From NCBI RefSeq assembly GCF_025449335.1, contig NZ_CP104883.1:2720501-2784500 (forward strand): DNA of 64,000 nucleotides. The letters run 5' to 3'. The DNA is from Bartonella sp. HY328. Its GTDB lineage: Bacteria; Pseudomonadota; Alphaproteobacteria; Rhizobiales; Rhizobiaceae. Shown one piece after another: positions 16,662 to 25,246 of this stretch (the first letter of the stretch is position 1; each line of letters begins with the position of its first letter). The translations under genes were made by a program, and so were the position numbers. A model generated the notes under the pieces. It saw only the letters and a list, made by a program, of their open reading frames with translations. It was not told the DNA's origin and ran no database searches.

Positions 16662-17963
16662 ATGATACGTTTTATTAAAGCTGACCTTAGGCGCATGTGG
16701 CTTGGCGCCATGGCTATCATCATCTTGATTGGCTTTGCAGTTACCCTTGGCTTAACTGTTACCTTAATGGAGCGCGCTATTCGCCTTGGCAGCGCAAGGG
16801 CTGCAGACCAATTTGATATTGTCATTGGTGCACCGGGCAGCCCAACCCAATTGGTGCTTTCAACTGTTTTTTTGCAACCCTCTGCCCTGCCCTTAATGTC
16901 GGGAGATGTATTGCAACAATTGAAAAATGATCCAAGAGTGGAATTTGCAAGCCCAGTTGGCATGGGAGACACATTTTTAGATTATCCAATTATCGGCGTT
17001 GATGAATCCATCTTAAAAAGCATTTTTCATGATGTTGAAAGTGGTAGTCTTATGCCAAAAGATGGTGAAGCGGTTATTGGTGCTCATGTGGACATTGCCA
17101 TTGGTAAGCACATTGCTCCCATGCATGGCAGCCTTAGTGAAGGCGGCCATATCCATGCCGATATTCGTTATAAGATTATTGGCAAGCTAAAGCCATCTGG
17201 CACGGCTTGGGATAAGGCAATTTTTGTACCAATTGAAACTGTTTGGAATGTCCATGGCCTTGGCAAGCAAGGCGATGATAAAAAACCAAGTGTGGAGAAT
17301 AGCGCCAATAGCCAAGAAAGCCAGAATATAAAAGACACCAAAGACAATGCTGAAGCCACATATCCAAGCCTTGATTTTAAAAATTACAATAATAATCAAC
17401 ATGACCATCGGCTATCGGCCTCAGGCTTACCGGGTGTGCCCGCAGTTATCGTCAAACCAAAATCGATCGCCGATGCTTATAAAATTCGCCAAGCCTATCG
17501 CAATGACCAAGCCTTAGCCGTCTTTCCCGGTGAGATTTTAACCAATCTTTATGGCACACTTGGTGATGTTAGAAAGCTGTTGAGCCTTATTGCTGATGGG
17601 GCGCAATTATTGGTTGCTGCAGCGCTTATCTTTGTGGCGATTACCCATATCCATGACCGGCGCCGTCAAATTGGGGCATTGCGTGCCCTTGGCGCTTCGC
17701 GTAGTGTGATTTTAACCATGGTATGGCTTGAATTAATGGTGTTGATTATGGTTGGCATTGCTGTTGGCTATAGTGGCGGCTTTTTAGTAAGCCATGTTAT
17801 TGCTAACAATTTAGGGCAAGCAAGTGGTATTCCATTGCCAATCGAGTTAAGCGATGAAGATCTTGGCAATTTACTGCGCCTTATCTTTACTGCCACCATC
17901 ATTAGTCTTGTACCTGCCTTCATGGCATGGCAGCAATCCCCTATGACTGCGCTGCGCTCTTAG
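16662..17963 (+). CDS. FtsX-like ABC permease with histidine-rich extracytoplasmic loop
   Basis: A 433-residue permease with one N-terminal membrane helix (about 12-35), a large extracytoplasmic domain, and three C-terminal helices that form the FtsX domain (HDRRRQIGALRALGASR is the typical coupling region). The outer loop contains a histidine cluster (KHIAPMHGS, GGHIHADIR) and a charged, low-complexity Asn/Asp/Gln/His insert near residues 205-250 (NNNQHDHR). Histidine clustering fits metal contact. The TAG stop is formed by the first bases of a 105-bp repeat element. The neighbours and His clusters together suggest a Zrg-type system, but no DUF2796 (ZrgA-like) gene is present. Confidence 0.82.
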   Translation: MIRFIKADLRRMWLGAMAIIILIGFAVTLGLTVTLMERAIRLGSARAADQFDIVIGAPGSPTQLVLSTVFLQPSALPLMSGDVLQQLKNDPRVEFASPVGMGDTFLDYPIIGVDESILKSIFHDVESGSLMPKDGEAVIGAHVDIAIGKHIAPMHGSLSEGGHIHADIRYKIIGKLKPSGTAWDKAIFVPIETVWNVHGLGKQGDDKKPSVENSANSQESQNIKDTKDNAEATYPSLDFKNYNNNQHDHRLSASGLPGVPAVIVKPKSIADAYKIRQAYRNDQALAVFPGEILTNLYGTLGDVRKLLSLIADGAQLLVAAALIFVAITHIHDRRRQIGALRALGASRSVILTMVWLELMVLIMVGIAVGYSGGFLVSHVIANNLGQASGIPLPIELSDEDLGNLLRLIFTATIISLVPAFMAWQQSPMTALRS

Positions 17964-18065
17964 AGCGCATTTTGATCTGATTGGACCAGATCGGCGCTCT
18001 AATCCATTGCTTATAGCGCGTTTTTTGTCCGAAAACCGCTTCACACTTTTCGCAAAAACGCTCTA
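17961..18065. repeat. 105-bp palindromic repeat element, copy 1
   Basis: Begins TAGAGCGC and ends CGCTCTA, so the ends are inverted repeats. The element folds as two hairpins: AGAGCGC with inner GATCTG / CAGATC / GCGCTCT, then an arm of CGTTTTTTG against CAAAAACG. It is about 80-90% similar to copies at 18904 and 27729. Its first three bases supply the stop codon of the upstream permease. Size and shape recall the Bru-RS palindromic elements of Brucella; identity was not checked. Confidence 0.85.
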
Positions 18066-18237
18066 AACCAACAACGGCAATCATTTTACCACTTGCTTAA
18101 AACGACTTGGTAATGATTGCCATAAAAAACCACTTATAGAAGTAATTTTATTGCGTGACCTTTTATAAATTCAATGGTAAAACTTGTCGCCAAGTAAATT
18201 AGATCATTTCTTATGATTCATTTTGCGTGAAGCATAT

Positions 18238-18284
18238 TTGAGCTACAATCATTATTAGTTTAAGCTAAAGTGATTGTAGCTCAA
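18238..18284. promoter_or_regulatory. Long inverted repeat upstream of Lrp-type regulator
   Basis: Perfect 14-bp arms TTGAGCTACAATCA / TGATTGTAGCTCAA with a 19-bp spacer. There is no T-run after it, so it is more likely a protein site or cruciform than a terminator. It lies 111 bp before the Lrp gene start. Confidence 0.5.
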
Positions 18285-18332
18285 TATATTTAAATGGAAT
18301 TCATATTTGATAATCCAATCAATAATTGGGCA

Positions 18333-18362
18333 CCTTTAGGCGATATAATTTTATCCTAAAGG
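18333..18362. promoter_or_regulatory. Inverted repeat close to Lrp-type gene start
   Basis: Arms CCTTTAGG / CCTAAAGG with a 14-bp spacer, 32 bp before the ATG. It could be an autoregulatory site or leader hairpin. Confidence 0.4.
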
Positions 18363-18394
18363 CTTATCATTTTATTTTTAAGGACTGAAATGCA

Positions 18395-18865
18395 ATGCCG
18401 ATCAAAGCAGATCTTGATGAAACTGATTGGAAGATTTTAAAAGAGCTGCAAGATGATGGGCGTATGAGCAATGTTGAACTTGCAGCAAAAATTGGCATTT
18501 CAGCGCCGCCCTGTTTAAGACGAGTGCGCCGGCTTGAACAACTTGGCATTATTAAGGGCTATAGCGCCTTGCTTAATGGCAAAATTTTAGGGCAAGATCT
18601 CGTTGCCTTTTGTTCAGTCAGTCTGCACCACCAAGCAGAAAGCGATTTGAAAGCTTTTGCTGAACGCGCCAATGAATGGCCTTTTGTGCGCAAAGCTTGG
18701 ATGGTATCAGGAGAATCTGACTTTCTGCTATATTGCATTGCCCCCGATCTTAGTAGTTTCCAAACCTTTGTTATCGAGTGCTTGACTGCTGCACCCAATG
18801 TTGATGGGGTTAGAACTGCCCTTACCATCAAGGCTGTTAAAGATGATCCACTATTGATCTTATAA
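18395..18865 (+). CDS. Lrp/AsnC-family transcriptional regulator
   Basis: A 156-residue protein with an N-terminal helix-turn-helix (LDETDWKILKELQDDGRMSNVELAAKIGISAPPCLRRVRRLE) and a C-terminal RAM effector domain (VAFCSVSLHH, WMVSGESDFLLYCIAPDLSSF). Such proteins form octamers and sense amino acids. The linker GIIKGYSALLN is typical. Two inverted repeats lie upstream and may be autoregulatory sites. A weak AAGGA (18379-18383) precedes the ATG. No target gene is adjacent; the next gene is convergent. Confidence 0.93.
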   Translation: MPIKADLDETDWKILKELQDDGRMSNVELAAKIGISAPPCLRRVRRLEQLGIIKGYSALLNGKILGQDLVAFCSVSLHHQAESDLKAFAERANEWPFVRKAWMVSGESDFLLYCIAPDLSSFQTFVIECLTAAPNVDGVRTALTIKAVKDDPLLIL

Positions 18866-18903
18866 TCGCAAGCCATTCATTTTACTATTCTTATCGCGGC
18901 TTT

Positions 18904-19008
18904 TAGAGCGCATTTTGATCTCATTGGATCAAATCGACGCTCTAATCCATTGTTTACACCGCATTTTTTGTCCGAAAACCGCTTCATACTTTTCAAAAAA
19001 ACGCTCTA
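18904..19008. repeat. 105-bp palindromic repeat element, copy 2
   Basis: Same orientation and ends (TAGAGCGC ... CGCTCTA) as copy 1. The middle segment CCGAAAACCGCTTC is shared. It lies between the convergent Lrp gene and the unknown gene at 19035, just after both stops. Confidence 0.85.
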
Positions 19009-19034
19009 TCGCTGCAATAAGAAATTTTTTGCCA

Positions 19035-20033
19035 TTATAGCTTAGATTTTACACTTGCTGCCATATTTTGAATAATGGTTTGATAAGCAGCTAACTCACC
19101 TTTTGGCGCAAGTGCTTGTAAATAAATAGGGTGCTGGTCACTATCAATCGCGCTATATAGGATAATATCTTGCTCAGTTCCATCTGCGCTGACACCAGTA
19201 CCAACTAACAAGCGGCCATTGCGCTGCAAAAACTGCTCATCGCGCTCAATAGTAGTTTCCTGTAGCTTAAAAACATGCATAATTGAGGCTAGATAAAGAT
19301 TTTGCGCTAGAATTGTATTATTTTCATCAAGCACTTGGCTATCACGCAAAATAAAGATTGTGACGTCACCAACCTTACCATTGGCATCTTTCATTTCAAA
19401 GCTAATGCCATTGCCAAGAATGGTCGCTTTCGGCTCAAAGGGTGCTTCACTCACAAAAGAAAATGGTAAATGAAGTATTTGATCCGCAAGCGTAAAATTG
19501 GCGGTAAAATCTATGGATTGAAATGCGGCATCAACCTCTTCTTCACTTAACGGATTATCTTGCGGCGCCTGTATCGTCACCATATAGAGGCCACCATGGG
19601 CAATTAGCGTTGCCCATTTATCATATTTTTTATCCTTATCAGTTTGAATGCCTTTATAAACCATAAGCGGCACATCGGAATTAATGCGCTGTAATTCGCT
19701 TACGCCTTGCACTTCAAAGCCAAGAGCTGCCATTTTCTTGGTAAACTGTTCTCTATCCGTAAATAAGCTACCAATTTGAGTTGCAACATCATCAGGAAAT
19801 ACCGCAACCACAATGCTAGCATTGGTATCTTGGTTTAAAAATCCCGTAAACTCAACCGATGGTTTAAATCCTTGTGGTGGTTGCATGGTGACAGGAGTCC
19901 CCAAAACGGCAAGTCTTGAATTATTTTCTTTATCTTGCGCCTTACTAAACGACACAACCAGCAAAATAATGCACAAGGCAAGCATGGCCGCATAGGCGAT
20001 AAACATAATAATCTTATTGAGTTTTTTTAGCAT
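19035..20033 (-). CDS. Hypothetical membrane-anchored protein
   Basis: A 332-residue protein I do not recognise. Residues about 8-30 form one hydrophobic helix (IIMFIAYAAMLALCIILLVVSF) with a Lys-rich start, so the rest is probably periplasmic and anchored. The remainder looks like two related halves of mixed alpha/beta character, each with a PFSF/PPQGF-like entry strand and a terminal helix (AAFQSIDF; IIQNMAASVKS), as in lipoprotein-like stress proteins. No catalytic motif is visible. It lies downstream of infC on the same strand, separated by a strong terminator, so it probably has its own promoter. Confidence 0.7.
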   Translation of the reverse strand: MLKKLNKIIMFIAYAAMLALCIILLVVSFSKAQDKENNSRLAVLGTPVTMQPPQGFKPSVEFTGFLNQDTNASIVVAVFPDDVATQIGSLFTDREQFTKKMAALGFEVQGVSELQRINSDVPLMVYKGIQTDKDKKYDKWATLIAHGGLYMVTIQAPQDNPLSEEEVDAAFQSIDFTANFTLADQILHLPFSFVSEAPFEPKATILGNGISFEMKDANGKVGDVTIFILRDSQVLDENNTILAQNLYLASIMHVFKLQETTIERDEQFLQRNGRLLVGTGVSADGTEQDIILYSAIDSDQHPIYLQALAPKGELAAYQTIIQNMAASVKSKL

Positions 20034-20133
20034 TTTAAACTTTATTCCAGAGGACTAGGTCAACAGATTAAAACAATTTAGCTATAAAGTAAAACCACAC
20101 CTTAGCATTCAACCAAAATGTGAATAGTAATCA

Positions 20134-20172
20134 TAAAAAAAGCCTTGGAGGAAATCTATTCCCTCCAAGGCT
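20134..20172 (-). terminator. Terminator of infC
   Basis: On the minus strand, arms AGCCTTGGAGG / CCTCCAAGGCT followed by a run of seven Ts. It sits about 60 bp after the infC stop. Confidence 0.92.
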
Positions 20173-20230
20173 TGAATTTTATAATTATCAAAGCGCATCA
20201 TGCAAATAACTGCTTGATTTTAGCTTTGGT

Positions 20231-20767
20231 TTAGCGCGGCGCAATAACCATCATCATTTGACGGCCTTCAAGCTTAGGCTCTGCTTCAACCTTTGCAATT
20301 TCAGCAGTATCCTCTTTCATGCGCTCAAGCAATCTCATGCCTAATTCTTGGTGGGCCATTTCGCGACCACGGAAGCGCAATGTCACTTTAACCTTATCGC
20401 CTTCATCAAGGAAACGTGCAACAGCTTTCATTTTTACCTCATAATCATGGGTATCAATGTTAGGACGCATCTTGATTTCTTTAATCTCAACCGTCTTTTG
20501 CTTTTTGCGCGCTTCTGCTGCTTTTTTCTGATTTTGATATTTTAACTTACCCAAATCAATGATTTTACAGACAGGCGGTTCAGCATTAGGCACGATTTCT
20601 ACAAGATCAAGCCCTGCCTCTTGTGCCATAGCAAGTGCGTCACTTGTTGCAATATTTCCATGATTTTGCCCTTCCGCATCAATCAATTGGATGCGTGGAA
20701 CACGGATATCTTGATTAGAACGTGGCCCGTCTTTTTGAACGGGGGTTGCTTTAAACGGTCGGCGAAT
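20231..20767 (-). CDS. infC: Translation initiation factor IF-3
   Basis: The 178-residue protein has the IF-3 N-domain (VPRIQLIDAEGQNHG, ALAMAQEAGLDLVEI), the lysine-rich linker and the C-domain (EIKMRPNIDTHDYEVK, VKVTLRFRGREMAHQELG). The protein begins RRPFKATPVQKDG as in relatives only if the start is ATT at 20765-20767, with AGGAG at 20777-20781 nine bases upstream. A later TTG at 20686 would cut off conserved residues. Non-canonical ATT starts on infC are classic: IF-3 rejects them and so represses its own synthesis. rpmI and rplT do not follow. Confidence 0.95.
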   Translation of the reverse strand: MRRPFKATPVQKDGPRSNQDIRVPRIQLIDAEGQNHGNIATSDALAMAQEAGLDLVEIVPNAEPPVCKIIDLGKLKYQNQKKAAEARKKQKTVEIKEIKMRPNIDTHDYEVKMKAVARFLDEGDKVKVTLRFRGREMAHQELGMRLLERMKEDTAEIAKVEAEPKLEGRQMMMVIAPR

Positions 20768-21386
20768 GGTCTTATTCTCCTAAAATTATTAACATTACCA
20801 GATCAGTTAGGCTCTAAATCTCTCTAATTTAAAGGGCTTAACCGTCTCTATATATAAATGTAGGAACCCCACATTTCAAGTTTGAGCAAATTGCACATTT
20901 TTGACTATAAATGCAAGAACTTTACAATTGAATAGCCAATAAATTGTAGTTTATCAGTTTATTCAAGTGCTGACAATTAACCAAGCTTCACCAAAGACGG
21001 CAATTTTCAGTTATTATTGAGGTTTTTAATGACAAATTGACCCGTTTTTTTTCAAATTTGATATAAAGCAAACACTTAAAAGCTAAGCTTTTATCTAAAA
21101 AAACTCGAACTGACGAAATGCAATGATTCTATTCTGTTTTAACGCAAAGGCAATAAAGCTAAACTTAGATTTTTAAATTGATATCGAACAGCCCTAATAA
21201 GTACAAATTTTATAAATAACATTATCGTCTGCTTTACAAATAATAACACTTATTTTAGCCATTCTTTTCCAATTTACTACAATAAAGGCTACATACAAAA
21301 GAAACAAACCGTAAGTCAATTTTCACCTTGTTTATTTTATCTATTTAAATAAACAAGGTATCATCCAAGATAAATAGACTTTTCTT
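20768..21386. other. Non-coding region between infC and the efflux operon end
   Basis: AT-rich 619 bp without a convincing gene. It holds the infC leader and promoter at its left side and a hairpin at 21325-21359. Nothing else stands out. Confidence 0.5.
21325..21359 (-). terminator. Hairpin after the efflux operon
   Basis: Perfect 12-bp arms ACCTTGTTTATT / AATAAACAAGGT with an 11-bp loop, 28 bp after the end of the HlyD-family gene. The T-run is poor, so terminator function is likely but not certain. Confidence 0.6.
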
Positions 21387-22514
21387 CTATTTGCCGTCCG
21401 ACTGAGTGGCATTTTCCGGTACTTCTGCAGGAATATGACTTAAATCACCGTTAAAATCAGTCACTTGCTCCTTGCCGGGCTTTGCCGTATCAACATGCAC
21501 CATAACCGACATACCGGGCGCTAAACGGTCAATACCTTTTTGGTCTGGATCAATTTCGATGCGCACGGGAATCCGCTGTGCAACTTTGGTGAAATTACCC
21601 GTTGCATTATCTGGCTTTAAGACAGAAAACTCTGAACCTGCTGCTGGTGAAAAGCGTGTGACAATCCCCTTCATTTCCATATTATTTAACGCATCAACGG
21701 TAAAAGTTGCAGGTTGACCAATTTTCATATTAGCAAGTTGCGTTTCCTTATAATTGGCAACCACCCAAACATCATCGGGCACAACAGCCAATAATTGCGT
21801 ACCAATTGCAACATATTGACCAAGCTTTGCTCCAACCTCACCAACCCGGCCATCTCGTGGCGAATAAATATTGGTGTGGTCAAGGTCAATCTGCGCTAGA
21901 GCCACCGCTGCTTCAGCGCCATTAACATCAGCTTCAAGACCTTTTCGAGCAACAATGATAGTTTGCAAATCTTGTTTTGCAACGTCAAGCCCTGCGTCTG
22001 CTTGTTCCTTGGCGGCAGTTGCTTGGTCAAGTGCTGCGCGCGCGCTATCGGCATCACTTTGGGTGGAAACACCACGCTGCGTTAATGGCTCAATCCGTTG
22101 CCAATTTAATTCGGCCTTATGAAGACCAGCCTTAGCACTTGCAATTTGCGCTTCAGCCGACAAAATTTTAGCATTAGCCGATTTTTCCTGCTGGAAAGAA
22201 TTGGCAAGTGCTGCCTTTTTGGATGCCAAACTTGCCTCTGCCTGCTCTAATTTTTGTTTATAAATGCGGTCATCAATACGGATAAGTAATTGCCCTTGAG
22301 CGACCTTTTCATAATCCTTAACTGCAACTTCTGCAATATTGCCTGTCACTTGCGGACTTAAAACGGTTACGAAACCACGCACATAAGCATTATCCGTGGT
22401 TTGTACCGCAGACGCAAAAGGCGGCAATTGCCAAGCATAAAGAATCCCGAGGCCGCCTGCGACACCGGCAACAATTGCAACGATCGATGCTTTTGATCTA
22501 AGAAAGGTAATCAT
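21387..22514 (-). CDS. emrA: HlyD/EmrA-family membrane fusion protein
   Basis: The 375-residue protein has one N-terminal membrane helix (about 10-28), then a lipoyl-like half (VLSPQVTGNIAEVAVKDYEKVAQGQLLIRID), a long alpha-helical hairpin (residues about 95-200, rich in Ala/Lys/Gln) and the second lipoyl/beta-barrel half (IYSPRDGRVGEVGAKLGQYV). This is the periplasmic adaptor of tripartite drug efflux pumps of the EmrAB-TolC type. It lies 81 bp downstream of the MFS pump gene and is third in the operon. A TolC homologue is encoded at 34268. The drug substrate is unknown; the symbol is by family. Confidence 0.88.
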   Translation of the reverse strand: MITFLRSKASIVAIVAGVAGGLGILYAWQLPPFASAVQTTDNAYVRGFVTVLSPQVTGNIAEVAVKDYEKVAQGQLLIRIDDRIYKQKLEQAEASLASKKAALANSFQQEKSANAKILSAEAQIASAKAGLHKAELNWQRIEPLTQRGVSTQSDADSARAALDQATAAKEQADAGLDVAKQDLQTIIVARKGLEADVNGAEAAVALAQIDLDHTNIYSPRDGRVGEVGAKLGQYVAIGTQLLAVVPDDVWVVANYKETQLANMKIGQPATFTVDALNNMEMKGIVTRFSPAAGSEFSVLKPDNATGNFTKVAQRIPVRIEIDPDQKGIDRLAPGMSVMVHVDTAKPGKEQVTDFNGDLSHIPAEVPENATQSDGK

Positions 22515-22595
22515 ATTTCAATCTCTAATTTTGCCTATCGTCTTTCGATATTTGATAAATTAAGCCTTTATTCTGCACAGATTAAAAGCCTTTTG

Positions 22596-24305
22596 TTAAT
22601 TTGCAGGAACTTGAAGTTCTCCAGTTTTTTCAATATTTTGGAGTTCTCGTTTTTCAGTCAACCGTCGTGAAACATCATTCCAGACGATCCGGCAAAGTAA
22701 AAATGCCAATAGAGCCAGTGCAATGCATGAATAAATACGAAAGACATCATTATAGGCCAAAATATTAGCCTCTAAGGTTGCCTGTTTGGCAAGCGTTGCT
22801 AAGCCTTCTGCATTTAACAATGTTGGGTCGGTTAAAACTTGCGCATAAGGCGCAGATAATTGTTGTATTCGCCCAGCCACCATTGGATTACTCATAATAA
22901 TTTGCTGGTTAATCATATTGGAATGATATTTTTCAAACATGATTTGCAAACTACCAAAGAACGCCGAACTCATTAAACCGCCGGTGCTTTGCGTGAATAA
23001 AAATACCGCAATAAAACTTAAAATATATTTGGGGCCACGGGCTAGAGCCGATGCCAAGCCCTTATACATTGATGGCGGCAAGAATAAGCCAGCCCCCATG
23101 CCTATCATGGCTTGGCTCCAATACATTTCTTCTGGACGCGTTAGGTTAGTTGCATGGCTATCAAGCCATGAGCCATAGGCCAAAAGAATGAGCGCTGCTA
23201 TATGAAAAACATCTTCTCGCCCCGGCTTGAGAAAAAATGCGCATAGCAAGCCGCCAGCAATAGTACCAGCGATGACATGCAAATAAAGCGGTACAAGCTC
23301 TCTATTTAAAAGTCCAAACAGATTAAAGAAATTGGCTGCTATAGTTGATTGCTCGGAAAGCAAGACACGAAAAATCAATAAAATAATCGCCAGATGCAAC
23401 ATATCGCGAGAAAATAACCAGCGCAGATCAATAAGTGGGTTTTTACGGTTAAGTTCGATAATTGCGCCAATAACGATGAATATGCCTGCAAAAAACAAAC
23501 ACCACCCCATCCATGGTGCTTCACGCCACCAATAAAGCCGACCAACTGGCATAATTGCTGCATTAATACCAAGCCCTAAGGCGAAAAAAGAATAGCTAAC
23601 AACATCCAGCTTTTCTAAAACTTTGGCGCGTGGCATTGGCGTTAAGGGTAAGTAAAAGATAAGACCAACACCAATAAGTGCAAGGCTTATTTCCAGCATA
23701 TAAAGCCCATGTAAACCGCCATTATCCATCAAAAATGGCGAAACAATACGCGATAACGGCATATTAAGCGATACATTCAACAAATTAAGGCTTAGACCTA
23801 TAGTTTGCTTTTTAGCTGGCGCAAAGGCTTCAATCATATACATGAAAGCAATAGACGACATGGGAGCTGCAGCAACCCCGCCAAAAAAGCGAACAATCAA
23901 AGCGCTATTAAAGTCTGATACAAATAATTGCATCACCGACACGAGAACTAAGCATATAATTGATAATTCGGCAAAATTGCGCAAACCATATTGGGTGCGG
24001 ATTTTAATCAATAATATCGCAAAGCTAACATTAGGTGCCATATAGGCGCCCATAAGCCAAGCGGTTTCAATGGGTGTTGTATGAAAATAGCCTTGTAATT
24101 GTGGGATATTGGCCTGAATAACATTCATGCCAAAGCCTTGCGCCCATGAAAGAATGGTTGCGGCAAAAATATAAAGCAGCGAGCGCGGCCAAGCAAAAGC
24201 AAATATCTTGCCAACCTTATAAGGGGGCATTGGCTGATCTTGGGGAACCGAAGGGACACTCCCAGCTTTTGCTTCAATATTTGCTGTTGCAGCCTCACCA
24301 CTCAT
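22596..24305 (-). CDS. emrB: MFS multidrug efflux pump, DHA2/EmrB-like
   Basis: A 569-residue protein with about 14 membrane helices, the length typical of DHA2 pumps. Segments such as IPQLQGYFHTTPIETAWLMGAY and VRFFGGVAAAPMSS belong to the family; the region before helix 1 is a soluble N-tail. I place the start at ATG 24303-24305, which overlaps the MarR stop by four bases (ATGA) and implies translational coupling; a GTG three codons earlier is possible. It exports drugs with the HlyD protein encoded next. Confidence 0.88.
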   Translation of the reverse strand: MSGEAATANIEAKAGSVPSVPQDQPMPPYKVGKIFAFAWPRSLLYIFAATILSWAQGFGMNVIQANIPQLQGYFHTTPIETAWLMGAYMAPNVSFAILLIKIRTQYGLRNFAELSIICLVLVSVMQLFVSDFNSALIVRFFGGVAAAPMSSIAFMYMIEAFAPAKKQTIGLSLNLLNVSLNMPLSRIVSPFLMDNGGLHGLYMLEISLALIGVGLIFYLPLTPMPRAKVLEKLDVVSYSFFALGLGINAAIMPVGRLYWWREAPWMGWCLFFAGIFIVIGAIIELNRKNPLIDLRWLFSRDMLHLAIILLIFRVLLSEQSTIAANFFNLFGLLNRELVPLYLHVIAGTIAGGLLCAFFLKPGREDVFHIAALILLAYGSWLDSHATNLTRPEEMYWSQAMIGMGAGLFLPPSMYKGLASALARGPKYILSFIAVFLFTQSTGGLMSSAFFGSLQIMFEKYHSNMINQQIIMSNPMVAGRIQQLSAPYAQVLTDPTLLNAEGLATLAKQATLEANILAYNDVFRIYSCIALALLAFLLCRIVWNDVSRRLTEKRELQNIEKTGELQVPAN

Positions 24306-24751
24306 GGCATACACCGCTTTTCACCAATATGGGCTGCCATATGTTTTAAAATTTCAATTCCCTCATCCAATTTGTCGGGCATGATGCCAAACAACAATTC
24401 ATTGCGTAAAGCTGCACTATGGCTTTCCAACTCCTCAACAATGGCCTTACCACCTACAGTTAAATGAATAGTATTTGCACGCCGATTACCTTGCGCAACC
24501 GCTCTTGCGACCAGTCCTTGTTCTTCTAACGCATCGATTAATCGCACCATACTAGCATTTTCAATATCCAGTTTTTCAGCAAGCTCCTTTTGATAAACAC
24601 CATCGCTACGACTCAACGCAAGCAAAGTGCGGGCACGCGCAAGGGTTAAACCACGAGTACGGGCATAACTATCGAAAAGAACAGGAATCTTGCGGCTGAC
24701 TTTCAAAAGTAAATCAATAAATTCAGCCTGTTTTTCAGGTGTAGTTGTCAT
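24302..24751 (-). CDS. MarR-family repressor of the efflux operon
   Basis: The 149-residue protein has a winged helix: TLARARTLLALSRSDGVYQKELAEKLDIENASMVRLIDALEEQGLVARA and the wing QGNRRANTIHLT. The flanking helices form the dimer. It is the first gene of an operon with the EmrB- and EmrA-like genes, the same order as emrR-emrB-emrA-type loci, so it most likely represses them and is released by phenolic or drug ligands. Its promoter lies in the 300-bp gap before the FMN riboswitch. Confidence 0.9.
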   Translation of the reverse strand: MTTTPEKQAEFIDLLLKVSRKIPVLFDSYARTRGLTLARARTLLALSRSDGVYQKELAEKLDIENASMVRLIDALEEQGLVARAVAQGNRRANTIHLTVGGKAIVEELESHSAALRNELLFGIMPDKLDEGIEILKHMAAHIGEKRCMP

Positions 24752-25052
24752 ATTACTATATCATGTAGGAAGCTAACTATTATCGTGCTTATATATTTAT
24801 CCTTTGCTATTTTCAATAATCAAACATGCTTCTCACATAAGAGTGACCTTATCATAATTTAGTGATTACTTAATTTTATATTCCTTAGCGCCTTACGACA
24901 TCTGCAAATCTGCTTGGCTGCATTTATTGGCCATCTGTAATTTAATTGTATTTTAGTAAACCACCACTCTATGACAATTATGTTATTTGGAAACGGTTTT
25001 AATGGACAATAGGTGACAATTTTGCTTAAAACAATTTTGCAATAATGCATGT

Positions 25053-25188
25053 TTCTCAGGGCGGGGTGTAATTCCCCACCGGCGGTATGGCGCAAGGCCG
25101 AGCCCGCGAGCGCTTTCGTTTTCAAAACGAAAGGTCAGCAGATCTGGTGAGATGCCAGAGCCGACGGTATAGTCCGGATGCAAGAGAA
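25053..25188 (+). promoter_or_regulatory. FMN riboswitch (RFN element)
   Basis: All conserved RFN segments are present in order: TCAGGGCGGGGTG, AATTCCCCACCGGCGGTA, GCCCGCGAGCG, a variable stem (CTTTCGTTTT / AAAACGAAAG), GGTCAGCAGATCTGGTGAGA, CCAGAGCCGACGGTATAGTCCGGATG and the closing AGAGAA that pairs with TTCTC. FMN binding should reduce ribH expression. After it, GCAGTAG-TGG-CTGCTGC (25210 region) can form a hairpin that may be part of the expression platform. Confidence 0.97.
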
Positions 25189-25246
25189 TCGCAGTGGCCG
25201 CAGTAGTGGCTGCTGCTGTTTGCCCTGTTTCAATTGGAGTTATCCT

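Noticed and set aside
24752..24790. MarR operator before the efflux operon
   Set aside because: TAGGAAGCTAACTA is only partly symmetric; not strong enough to report as a site.
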